Assembly (NCBI GenBank): GCA_964035575.1
Contig: OZ037913.1
Location: 806,001-870,000 of the forward strand
Reading direction: 5' to 3'
From: Rhynchopus sp. YZ270_cl-10
Taxonomy: Eukaryota > Euglenozoa > Diplonemea > Diplonemida > Diplonemidae
DNA: 64,000 nt
The notes beneath the pieces were generated by a model. That model did no database searches. It worked only from the letters and a program-made list of their open reading frames with translations, and was not told where the DNA came from. A program made the translations under genes and the position numbers. Positions 50,731 through 60,428 of the stretch are shown piece after piece. Position 1 is the first letter of the stretch, and every line of letters begins with the position of its first letter.

Positions 50731-51475
50731 CATCTGAGTAGCCAGTACACAACGCCATTCATTTTGTCATAAAAAAGCAACCGAAGTTCGAGTTGGAAAA
50801 AAAGACCCCCCCCTCAATAAGAGGAGAGCTGGGATTTTTTTTTTAAATACTCCAGAGAGCTGTGTGTGTATGTTTGACAGCAGTTGTGGGCAATTCCGGA
50901 GAGGAACATTGCCTCGGCTGTGTGTGTGTTTGATAACTAATAGGGGTAATTCTTGCGCAGAATATGGCCCCAAGCTGCGTGTATGTGCACGGTATGTGTG
51001 TGTGTGTGTGTTTGATAACTAGTAGGGGTAATTCTTGCTCAGAATATGGCCCCATGTGTGTGTGTGTGTGTGGCATGTGTCGGTGTAGTCGAAGACAGGG
51101 CCCTTCCCCATTCCCCAACCCGTCTCCCTACATCTACAAAGCGTAGCTTAAAAAGGAGAAATAGTTCCTCAGATACGGTCGCCAAATCACCCCCCCTCCT
51201 AACAGGGTAATTATGGAAAAACCTTTTTTTTTCCCCCTTTTACTTACCGTTCAGAGTTACTATTTTTTTTGGAAGCTGCAATTTTTTGATAAAGATAGCT
51301 TATACCCACCGTGTAGGGTGAATATCGTGTACCCGGATTGTTGGGGAACACCAAAAAAAAAAGGGGGTGATTTACCAACATTGCATAAAAGACACATCAT
51401 ATTTTTTTACCTCATGATATTACACCAATTTTCTTCTTCAACAAAAATGGATCTATGAAAACACACAAAAATACA

Positions 51476-51540
51476 GTGGAGATTTGCACAAACTGTGGCA
51501 ACACAACCGAGGCAACTACACTACTCCAAACAATTTATCA
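51476..51540 (+). repeat. 63-bp conserved dispersed repeat (D type), copy 5
   Basis: GTGGAGATTTGCACAAAC, then TGTGGCAACACAACCGAGGC, then AACTACACTACTCCAAACAA. It carries one extra A relative to the other copies. Confidence 0.85.
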
Positions 51541-51810
51541 AAACAAATAAAACACTAGAATTGAGTCCTCAGTCTGTGCTGTGGTACTGTAGACTTTTTC
51601 TCTCTACCCCCCACACTTCGCACACATAATCCCTCAACCTTAGCTCCCTACGAACGAGAGACGCACAGGGCCTCTTCTCTTTGCTTAGTGTTGTCTGTTT
51701 CAGTGAGGGGATAGATATTCCGTTTTGCATCCTTCTTTAACAAAAAAGCTTCCTTGAGGGCTAGCCTTGTAACCTCATTCAAAAAAGAGCCTTTATTTTT
51801 TTTTGTCGCG

Positions 51811-51878
51811 ATGAGGCTTTGTCCATCTTTCAGATATTTTCTTTAACTGCAAGTGAAAGCTTAGGTTCATATTACGGT
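51811..51878 (+). repeat. F-like and C-like hairpin modules
   Basis: GCGATGAGGCTTTGTCCATC with TTTCAG, then AACTGCAAGTGAAAGCTTAG and GTTCATATTACGG. Both are diverged. Confidence 0.4.
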
Positions 51879-51879
51879 A

Positions 51880-51973
51880 TTCGTACAAATTATCGTACTA
51901 AGGTTCGACCTTTTTTCAGGATTTTTTTGTGGAAGTTCAACCCTTTTATGGTCGATAATTTGTATGAATACGG
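51880..51973. mobile_element. Small inverted-repeat (hairpin) MITE-like unit
   Basis: GGTATTCGTACAAATTATCG at the left faces CGATAATTTGTATGAATACG at the right, with AGGTTCGACC and GGAAGTTCAACCC inside. The whole 94 bp can fold into one hairpin. No target duplication is clear. Confidence 0.5.
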
Positions 51974-52231
51974 TATTCCTTTTTTTCATTTTTAATAGTC
52001 CCCACGATTTCGAAAAGAACAAAACGTAGAGCTGTGTGGGCAAAGGTCTCACCCTTCCCTGACTGCTCTTCCTTCTGATGTGTGGGGCTCTCTTGAGATG
52101 CAATGTGTTGCACGAGAGCCAAAAACATCTTACAATTTTTCTTGTTTTTTCCCCCTTCTCCGGTTCCCTTGCTACAAAACGGATTCCAGAAAATGCTGGT
52201 TGTAATTGAGGGAAAGTTGTTATTCTTCTTT

Positions 52232-52287
52232 TGTGCTTTCATCCGGATGGCTGGCATCGTACGTGGGTCAGTCGGAGGTGCCTGCAT
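52232..52287 (+). repeat. 57-bp repeat, copy 2
   Basis: It is identical to 49,611-49,667 apart from its edges. It starts TGTGCTTTCATCCGGATGGC and ends GTGCCTGCATT. Confidence 0.9.
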
Positions 52288-53182
52288 TGACTTCACTCTT
52301 TTTTCTTTGCGTGAGTTTTTTTTTTTTGTTTGTATTGCCTTCCGTTAGGTTTTGTTTGGATCTGATTTTTTATTTGTTTTTTTATTTTTGCTTGCCCTCC
52401 TCAAAAAAAATTACAATCATATTCAATAAAAGATACTGTGACCGTAAAAATATATGGGCTGGTGCTTTCGGAAGTCGGTCAACGACCTGTCGGTGACCTG
52501 TCAATATCAGGGGGTGTGTGTATAGAGTCTATACAGTCTCTGTGTCAGTGACCTGTCAGCGGCCTGTCAATATCGACCCCTCCCGGAGCACCATGGACCT
52601 TATCAATAACCCCAACCAATGTCTTTCCCTGAGAAGATGTGCGGTGGCTATAGAACTGAAGGGTTTTTGGTTGATTTTAGAGCAAGTGAGGCTTAGGTTT
52701 AGCGTACTCAGCTGTTCTCTTGTTCAGGGGTACTTTTTGTGTCTTCACTCACAATATCCCTACAATCTTTTTTACTTTCCCCTTTTCCACATTAATACGA
52801 TTTTCCCCTCCCCCCTTCCCACTTTGGGGTTTTGGTTCTTTCGTGTTGAAGCATTTGCACCTCAAAGCCTTACTTTATTGTGATGTTTGTCGTGCTTTGC
52901 AAAGTGGTTTTTGTTGGTGTGCATTTTCTAGTACCTAAAAAATGTTTTTTTTTCTTTTTCAAAATACATATTGGGTCATCTATGAACGGGGAGAGATTTT
53001 TTTTTTTTTCACTAGCTCTCAGTAAGCTCTCACAGCCTGTTGCGTTGTCTCACGGAGATGATCATAGATGGGGCAATTATCCAACCTTCCGAAGAAGAAG
53101 AAAAAAACAAGTAATGAAGAACAGAAACACATCACACTTTCACACACACACAGCTCTTAGAACTACCCCTCCCTCCCCCCCC

Positions 53183-53232
53183 TTTTTTTTTAGGTACACT
53201 GTCACGAGAGGGCTGTTGTATTTCAAATCACA
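53183..53232 (+). repeat. B-type hairpin module directly after an AG
   Basis: CCCCTTTTTTTTTAG is followed by GTACACTGTCACGAGAGGGC, then TGTTGTATTTCAAATCAC and a T run. A pyrimidine tract plus AG abuts GTACAC with no bases between. Confidence 0.65.
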
Positions 53233-53289
53233 CTTTTTTTTTTTTGTCTCCAATTTGTTTGCCCATTTTGCTGCGTCGGGCGACCCTCT

Positions 53290-53760
53290 GGGGTTCCCTT
53301 TTTTTTTCTTCCACCGACGCAGGGCGTTCGCCCCGGGGCGAAAAATATTTTTTTTCGTTAAAAAAATCTTTTCCTGAAAAAATGACATTTTATTTCGCCC
53401 CAGGGCTTCGCCCCACCGGGGCGAAACCCTGTATAAATAAATAAATAAATAAATAAAAAAAGGGGAAAAAAAAAAAAAAAGAGAGAGAGATTTCTCCCCA
53501 CCACCCTGTAGACCCCCCCGGAGGGGGGGTCGCAGAGGGGTGTCCACTGTACTCAAAATCATCCGCAAACCCGCCTGCCGTGAGAGGAAGTTTCCCCAGC
53601 ACTCCCGCTCGCTCCTCAATCCTGCAGTCTGCTGAAGGTGTACCGTACCCCCTGTTATAGAAGGTGTCACTGCTCGTGTCAACTCTATCTTCAATGGCAG
53701 AGAGTTGAAAATAATCAAAATAAGGATGAAGTCTCATATGACAGATGCCTCTCTCTTGTA
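53290..53760. repeat. GC-rich palindromes and a mirrored repeat block
   Basis: GTTCGCCCCGGGGCGAA and GCTTCGCCCCACCGGGGCGA are strong hairpins, and GACCCCCCCGGAGGGGGGGT plus C (53,511-53,531) is a perfect one. TAAA microsatellite and GA runs follow. GGGGTGTCCACTGTA at about 53,538 resembles a pogo-type terminal repeat facing left, but I found no partner end. Confidence 0.4.
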
Positions 53761-54325
53761 CATCTGCTTGATTAAACAACACAAAGAGACCCTCAGTGAG
53801 GGGGGATTGATGAAATTCTCCATCGTTTTGCTGGTTTTAGTATCAGGAAAGTTCAGCTGTAACATCACTTGTGCTGGGGAAGGGATCACGCGCAAATCGC
53901 AAATTTTTTTTGACCATTCAGTACCAGGGATTCACCCCACGAACTAACTTCTCTCCGGCGGGAAAATTTTTTTTGACCTATTTTAAGCACTAGTAAAAAA
54001 ACGAAAATTTCGGGGGTTTTGGCATTTCGCCACGATCAGGAAAAAACGATGGCGATAGCGAACGCCCTGCACCGACGATACAAACAAGTGGTCATGACAA
54101 AATACTGTACAGGCAAAAAAAAAAGAAGAAGAAGGCCTACCTACCTAGATAGGCCGATTTGTCGATACAACAAAAAGAAACAAGAATAATTACACAGTGT
54201 TCAGCTACTCTTCCTCTTCCTCACAAATTTGAAGGCAGTGTTTCAGTGTTTTCCCAAAAAAAAAAAACGTACAACCCGGGGAGGATACGAAGATGTCTGA
54301 TCTTTTTTTTTTTCAGATAGTACTG

Positions 54326-54723
54326 TAGGGGAGCCTATACCGGTAATTTTGGCTCCTTTTGATTTTAAATTGAAATTACTAAGTCTTTTTTGACCTACGA
54401 CCCCGGCAATGCATTTTTTGGGACTCTGTGGACTCAAATGAGCAAAAATTTAAACAAAATGCTGCCCGTTGGCACATTTAAACGCACATTTTGTTGAAAA
54501 TTGTCATTTTACACTGGATTTGCCTTTGCCATTTTCAGTTTTTTTGCAGATTTTTTTCAAAAAAAAAATTGAAGAAAAAAGGCTCAAAAGTGCCTGAAAC
54601 CCGGCGGAAAGTGATTTTTGGTGAGGTATATAGGGTAGTTTCATCTATTTTTGGGTTTTTTTGCCGAAAGGCGCCAAATTTTCCGAGCCAAATGAAGGAA
54701 TAGCCAGTGCATAGGCTCCCCTA
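54326..54723. mobile_element. 398-bp MITE with 13-bp ends
   Basis: TAGGGGAGCCTAT and ATAGGCTCCCCTA are perfect inverted repeats. TA ends each side. AGTACT also flanks on both sides (54,319-54,324 and 54,724-54,729), with one extra G on the left, so the duplication is either TA or this hexamer. The interior is A/T-rich and non-coding. Confidence 0.75.
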
Positions 54724-54794
54724 AGTACTGGGTTTGGAATTAGTGATGTTTCTCTTCGAGTGGCATTATAACGTGTACGTAAAAACCTAGTGTC

Positions 54795-54955
54795 TACGTC
54801 CGCTGGTTGTCTGTGCAAGGCGTTTGCACTTTCAATTTCTCTTTCTTTAGATAACGAATGCAATGAAGGTGACTAAGTACCGAAACAAATGACTGATGAA
54901 TAAACCAAAGAATAATCTAATCAGACTAAGTACCGGCTTAGGGTCATCTTATAAA
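54795..54955 (+). repeat. Hairpin modules, A-type then C-type with interrupted stem
   Basis: A: GTCTACGTCCGCTGG, AAGGCGTTTGCACTTTCAAT. Then TTTCTCTTTCTTTAG and the C leader ATAACGAATGCAATGAAG, followed by GTGACTAAGTACCG, a 40-nt insertion carrying a second GACTAAGTACCG, and GGCTTAGGGTCATCTTATAA. The 18-nt leader matches 5,265 and 62,389. Confidence 0.65.
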
Positions 54956-56205
54956 CCCCCCCTTTTTTTTTCTCTTCAGCTTCCAAGAGGAACGTAACAC
55001 CTTCCAGAGTTTCCTACACTTTCAGGTGGCGAGAAACGTGACATTCTTGTATATCTTTTTTGTGTCTAATAGTTGGTGTGGCGTCAACCTATGCGAGGCT
55101 TAATTGATCTTTCATTTTTGATACTTTTCCTTTGTTATTAAAACCGTTTATTTTTTGGACTCATTATGTCCCTCAGTTTGGGGGTCACCAGGGTTATCTC
55201 TGTTCTAAGCAACCCCGCCTAGTCTTGGTCTGTTCAATGGATAGAGAGCACGATGTGATCTCGCATTTTCCTCAATACTCTATCTTCCGCATTTTTTTTT
55301 GGGCATTTTTCCCCCCTTCTGAGAGGCTTAGGATAATATCCCCAAGCCTTCTCTCATTTTTTCTCTTTTTTTGCGTGCCCATTCAAGTTTTTGTTATTTT
55401 TTTTGCACCGCCCTTTTTGTTTCTTTCATTTTTGCACAAGACGTCACCCCTCAAAAAAACCAACACAAAAACTGCCGTCTTTGCAGGAAAAGGAAGAATA
55501 CAAAAGGGGTAGTGCACTGTCCCCTTACCCCCTTACCCATTCCACACCCCCTCAACCCTCCGTCTCCATATCTACCCATATCGTTCGTTATGATACATCT
55601 TCATCGTTTTGTTTTTGCATAAAAAATATCGCTTATTTAATCGAATGAAGTGTTTTATTTTTTGCTCGAAGGCAACGTACTCAGAGAGAGAAGTTGCGCG
55701 CAAAATATTCGCATCCCCGCAGAGAAGTTCTCCGACAGTGGTTCAGCTATGGCGCGGACGGATGGAGTGTTGAGGTCTGTGTTCACACAGAGAGATTGGT
55801 GCTTCCCGCAGCCATGACAAGCGTGTGTTCCAGCCAACTTTCGCATGAAGAAATGGCGCGATGATTTCTGCCGTTCTCTGTCTTTCACGACCCCCTCCCC
55901 CATGTACAGTGGAAATTGAGTGCAGCATGCCTTCGGAGTCTGCCGCTGTTGCACAACTGCCCATGGAGAAGGGGAATCATGTGGGTTACTGACCCTTTCT
56001 TTACGTTGAGGTGCTTCCGTTCTGGAAGATCCTTGGGGCGGTCAAAAAAATATGGCGCAGATCTCAGAATGTCCCATATAGAAGCTGCGAAATGCTGGTC
56101 ATTTTCCGCTCTAATCGCTTTTGTTGCTTTCTATATTGTGTTTCTTGGAATGCGTTTTTTTTTAACAACTTTATTGCAGAAAGAAAAGTGACAAAACACA
56201 ATACA
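54956..56205. other. Gene-free leader region upstream of the E1 alpha gene
   Basis: No further gene is supported. The GC-richer part 55,670-56,060 has a minus-strand frame of 99 codons with CHGCGKH, but no family match that I can name and no matching termini, so it is not called. T-rich DNA and TTTATTGCAG at 56,170-56,179 precede the next start. Confidence 0.4.
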
Positions 56206-57866
56206 ATGTTGAGAGTGCAACGTGTTGCGTGCCGCGCCGCTGTTGGTAGTGTGCAGACACGTCTGGCGTCGGGTAAGGTTGAGGAGACCCCGGTTGATGG
56301 CGGTGTGTGGAACATTGACTTCACTGGACACAAGAGTCTGACCAGTGAGATGACCTTCAAGAAGGGTGCACCGTCACCCGAACCGCTTCTGCGTATCCTT
56401 GACCCCAAGGGCAACGTTGTGGAGGAGACTATGGACCCCGAAATAGACGAGGAGACGTCGCGCCACATGAACACAACCATGATCAGGCAGTCCGTCATGG
56501 ACGGTATCCTGTACGAGGCACAGAGGCAGGGACGTCTCTCGTTCTACATGACAAACAGCGGTGAGGAGGGTGTGCAGGTTGCCTCCGCAGCAGCGCTCAA
56601 GCCGAACGACATGGTGTACGCACAGTACCGTGAGGCAGGTGTGCTCCTCTTCAGAGGCTACGATATCAACAAGATGATTGCGCAGTGCATGGGAACCGTC
56701 GACGACGAGGCGAAGGGACGTCAGATGCCGATTCACTACGGATCGCCCGAGCACTACTACCAGACCATCTCCTCGCCCCTCGGAACGCAGCTCCCGCAGG
56801 CGGCAGGTGCAGGGTACGCGATGCGTCTCGACAAGGAGGACCGTGTGTGTATGTGCTACTTCGGTGACGGTGCGGCATCCGAAGGAGACTTCCACGCAGC
56901 GCTCAACTTCGCAGCGACCCTCAAAAGCCAGACCATCTTCTTCTGCAGGAACAACGGATACGCCATCTCGACCCCCGCGCAGGACCAGTACGCAGGCGAC
57001 GGCATCTACGCAAGAGGTCTTGGATACGGCATTAGGTCGATCCGTGTGGACGGTAACGACCCCCTCGCAGTGTACGCAGCAACAACAAAGGCACGTGCCA
57101 TGTCCGTTGAGCACTCCGCACCCATTCTGATCGAGGCGATGACCTACCGTGGTGGTATGCTATTTGAGTCTTTTTTACCCTTTTTACACCTCCCCCCCGA
57201 CAGGACACCACAGCACCTCCGACGACTCAAGCAGATACCGTGCCAAGTCTGAGGTTGAGGACTGGCTCTCAAACTCGCACCCCATCAAGCGTTTCTCGAG
57301 CTACCTCCAGGCGAAGGGGTGGTGGACTGAAGAGGACGCGAAGAAGGTGCGTGAGGAGACCAGGAAGGAGGTGATGGCGAGCCTTGCCAAGCAGGGGGAG
57401 CAGCCGCTCTGGGGAATTGATGTATGCACACCCCCAAAAAAAGCGTTTTGTTTTCCTCCCATTTTATACTTCCTGAGGATCGTCTTACCAACGTTCCCAA
57501 TTTTTTAGATGGTCCCGGTATCACATAGGATACTGTCTTTCCATGGATACACATGAAAAGGAGTTCCGTGCTATTCACAGAACTCGATTAAACAATTGAG
57601 CGTATCTAACAACCAAAACAAAAGAAAGTACAAAGAAGAGAATAAAAAATGCAGGAAAAATAGACAAGAAAAACAAAGATATTTTGACAAAAAAAGGGGC
57701 AATAAAACACCGTTTCAATTCGACTCCGTATTATCATTTTACACCACAACAGCACATGATCACCGATGTCTTCGCGGAACCCACCGACAACCTGAAGGAG
57801 CAACTCGGAGAATTGAAAGAACACATCAAGAAGCACGCTGACAAATACCCAGCGGTGTCCGCATGA
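56206..57866 (+). CDS. BCKDHA: Branched-chain 2-oxoacid dehydrogenase E1 alpha subunit, mitochondrial (three exons, 426 aa)
   Basis: This is the thiamine-diphosphate E1 alpha subunit, which with E1 beta decarboxylates the oxoacids of Leu, Ile and Val in the mitochondrial matrix. The Arg-rich start (MLRVQRVACRAAVGSVQTRL) fits a presequence. The core has YMTNSGEEG, AQYREAGVLLFRGY, GSPEHYYQTISSPLGTQLPQ and the cofactor motif GDGAASEGDFHAALNFA with RNNGYAIST. The phosphorylation-loop region GGHHSTSDDSSRYR is restored only by splicing. Introns are 57,155-57,203 (49 nt) and 57,422-57,752 (331 nt, ending CACAACAG). The last exon gives HMITDVFAEPTDNLKEQL...YPAVSA, the usual family ending. TTTATTGCAG just upstream (56,170-56,179) looks like a splice acceptor for a leader exon or trans-spliced leader. 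The start is chosen by the presequence and this acceptor. Confidence 0.95.
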
Positions 57867-58458
57867 GGTGTCTCTCTCAGTCTCCTCCCTGGTTCCTGTT
57901 ATGTGTTGACCCCAACAAGCAGTTATGAGTTATCATTGTAAAAAGTTTACCGAAAAAAGGGGGATGCGGGAGAAGGGAATAGGTGGAAACCAATGTGGCA
58001 GGTTGATCTCAATTTTTTTGTTTGGAACCCTCATTTTTATTTTTCGTTTCCCCCCCTCCAGATCGGCAAAAAAGACCCTCTTCTTATTTAGTTCATTATT
58101 CATTCAAATAAACAAAAGAAAAAAATGGCTTTTTTTTACATAAGGTGTATCTTTCCATTCCCGTTTCCCTCCCCCCCCTATGATATGCAACGAAGCCTTC
58201 TTTTCTTTTCTGCAACAAAAAAAAAACAAAATGGGTAATGGATCATCAATAAGAGAGGAAGTTGGGCGCAACGATGGTAGAATCGGAGGTTTTTTTGTGA
58301 AATGCATAAATATGACATTTTTTTTTGTATTTTCAAAGAGCCTCCCTTCTACCTCCTCCACGCTCATCTGCCCATCTGAAAAAAACGGAAAAAAAAATCC
58401 CCCTTCCCATCCAAACAGAAGAATGCCTCGATATAGTTTCCTCATTTATTTTTTTAAA

Positions 58459-58678
58459 GATGTGATGTACACGAGAGGCACATTCATCTTACAACTCTAT
58501 TTTTTTTTTTTTACCCTTTCTCCTTCCAGAACGAAAGGAAATCCGGAAGAATATTTTTATGCAGAGATATCAAACGCAAGAAAAGATGCGGGAAAAAAGC
58601 AATGACATGTTTCAAAGGGGGGGATTTTTTTATAGGTACAGTGTCACACACGAGCAGGGCTTTGTATTTCAAGTCAAA
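58459..58678 (+). repeat. Hairpin modules, F-type then B-type
   Basis: F: GATGTGATGTACACGAGAGG, then CACATTCATCTTACAAC and a T run. B: after TTTTTTTATAG, GTACAGTGTCACACACGAGC and AGGGCTTTGTATTTCAAGTC. As at 53,190, the AG is directly followed by GTACA. Confidence 0.65.
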
Positions 58679-58772
58679 CCTTTTTCCCCCCCCGACGCGT
58701 CTGAATCTACACAGGCGTCAGAGAGTATCAGCTTCAGTATATTTTTTTTTTGTTTTGTTTTTGTCCGGTGTT

Positions 58773-58901
58773 CCACCTGATTTTTTACCCCGCGTATAGG
58801 CGCGTATAGCGCGTAAAGGCTGGGAAAAAGGGGTGGGGTTTGGCCTATACGGGCCTGTACAGTCCTTTACGCGCCTATACGCGGGGTAAAAAATCAGGTG
58901 G
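58773..58901. mobile_element. 129-bp near-perfect palindromic MITE
   Basis: CCACCTGATTTTTTACCCCG and CGTATAGGCGCGTA at the left are exactly mirrored by TACGCGCCTATACG and CGGGGTAAAAAATCAGGTGG at the right (34 bp). GTGTT flanks both sides (58,768-58,772 and 58,902-58,906), a possible 5-bp target duplication. It has no coding capacity. Confidence 0.75.
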
Positions 58902-59036
58902 GTGTTGTGCATGATGTGCAACCAACAAACCTTTCTATACGATCCTTCGAGTGTCCCCCCTTTGATTCTGTCGTGGATTTTTTTAAAAAAGGGTGACGTA
59001 CTGTGAGGATTTTCATTTTACCACACCCTTTTTTAT

Positions 59037-59235
59037 TAGGTGACTAATCACAGAGAGGCTTAGGTTCATCTTCGAAACTTCTTTTTTCTTCAGTGCCTGC
59101 GATGAACGGTGAGGCGTTTTTGCACTTTCAACTTCTCTTTTTTTTGGTTTTGCGATTCGATATATCTCGCGAGGGTGGGAGGGGTGAAGGTAGTAGTTCT
59201 GCGTCTGTAGAGGTGTGTTTTGCACTTTTCAACAA
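59037..59235 (+). repeat. Hairpin modules, C-type, A-type, A-like
   Basis: C: TTTTTTATTAG, then GTGACTAATCACAGAG and AGGCTTAGGTTCATCTTCG. A: TTTTTTCTTCAG, then TGCCTGCGATGAACGGTGAG and GCGTTTTTGCACTTTCAACT. A third, weaker unit reads CTGCGTCTGTAGAGGTGTG and TTTTGCACTTTTCAAC. This is the clearest example of pyrimidine tract plus AG before each module. Confidence 0.7.
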
Positions 59236-59788
59236 AAAAAAACAAAATTCCACATTTTTTTCTTCTTTTAATCCTCCTCGTCAAAAGGGTATGTTTTCTC
59301 TTCTTTTTCCGGTCTGAATCTATTGACATTGCCTTTGTGACAACGCATTGTTATTTTTTTTCGTAAAACCAGCAGTGTTTCTACTCTTAAAATACGATGT
59401 TTTCTGGACATTTTGAGCGATGAAAAAAGGGGGGAAAAGGGGGGGCATTGCTGGGACGAACGCCATTTTTTTATTTCTTTTTGGAACTTGACATTGTGTT
59501 TTTATTGACATTTTTTTTTTTGTGTGCACCGCGAGATTCAGTCATATTTCAAGTTCCCTCTTTTTTCTTTTTTCTTTCTTCTCTCTCTCCCCCTCCCCAC
59601 TTTTGAATCGAAAAAAAAAACAGTATCAACAAAAAACGACAAGGGAAACGACCAAATCCCCCCCTCCGTTTTCCCCCCATTTCACATACTCAAAAGACTT
59701 CTTCCTTCCCTACCTTCTTAATATCTCACCACACTGTCACTCACGGAATATTTTTCGACCCCATTTTCTCTCTCCTTGTTAGTGAATC

Positions 59789-60110
59789 TTAGCACAGTTT
59801 CCGGCGGTCAACCGGAAAAAGGGTAGTAGATTTCGGGTGTTTTAGTTATTATTCTGCAAACCCGTAAACTCAGTACCCGACGTCCACCGATGAACGGTAA
59901 AGCATTTTCACTTTCAACGGCTCTTGCTATTATCATTTTTTCACCTCCCCTCCCTCTCCTCTCGCTTTGTTGGTGAAATATTAGCACAGTTTCCGGCGGT
60001 CATTGTTAGCTATGATTATCCAGTACCCCCGGCGTCCCGCCGATGAACAAAACATTTTCACTTTCAACGGCTCTTGCTATTATCATTTTTTTTTTTTCAC
60101 CTCCCCTCTT
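59789..60110 (+). repeat. Tandem duplication (about 190-bp period) carrying two A-type modules
   Basis: TTAGCACAGTTTCCGGCGGT occurs at 59,789 and 59,981. ATGAACGGTAAAGC and CATTTTCACTTTCAACGGCT (59,888) recur at about 60,041 with small changes. Both units end in ATTATCATTTTTT and CACCTCCCCT. Confidence 0.8.
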
Positions 60111-60328
60111 CTCTCTTCTCTCTTCTCTCTTCTCTCTTCTCTCTTCTCTCTTCTCTCTTCTCTCTTCTCTCTTCTCTCTTCTCTCTTCTCTCTTCTCTCT
60201 TCTCTCTTCTCTCTTCTCTCTTCTCTCTTCTCTCTTCTCTCTTCTCTCTTCTCTCTTCTCTCTTCTCTCTTCTCTCTTCTCTCTTCTCTCTTCTCTCTTC
60301 TCTCTTCTCTCTTCTCTCTTCTCTCTTC
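60107..60328 (+). repeat. (CTTCTCT)n heptamer satellite, about 31 copies
   Basis: A perfect pyrimidine-only 7-bp array over about 220 bp, ending at TTCGCGG 100 bp before the next gene's ATG. It could act as a very long pyrimidine tract in the leader. Open frames over it are artefacts. Confidence 0.96.
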
Positions 60329-60428
60329 GCGGTTCTTTCACTTAAGTATTTGACCTCCCCCTCCGCATCCTCCTCCATCCCTTTTCACCCCAAAACCCAG
60401 TTCTCCTTTTCTTTCCCCTCTGGGGGAT

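Larger units (their letters stand above)
50740..53185. other. Gene-free stretch
   Basis: No gene is supported. It contains TG microsatellite runs (50,995-51,075) with two direct copies of a TTTGATAACTA / GGGGTAATTCTTGC unit, a D repeat, F- and C-like modules (51,811-51,880), a hairpin MITE (51,880-51,973), the second 57-bp repeat, and CCTGTCAATATC direct repeats (52,495 and 52,563). Confidence 0.45.
57867..60428. other. Intergenic stretch with hairpin modules, a palindromic MITE and a satellite
   Basis: No gene is supported. It contains F- and B-type modules (58,459-58,678), a MITE (58,773-58,901), C/A modules (59,037-59,235), a tandem duplication carrying A-type modules (59,789-60,110), and a heptamer satellite directly upstream of the next start. 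Confidence 0.5.

Noticed and set aside
55655-55954. Minus-strand 99-codon frame with CHGCGKH
   Set aside because: No start context, homologous motif set or neighbouring support; it may be chance in a GC-richer patch.
950-59235. Hairpin modules as C/D or H/ACA snoRNAs
   Set aside because: Box C/D or ANANNA/ACA signatures are not consistently placed. I keep a small-RNA array only as an alternative.
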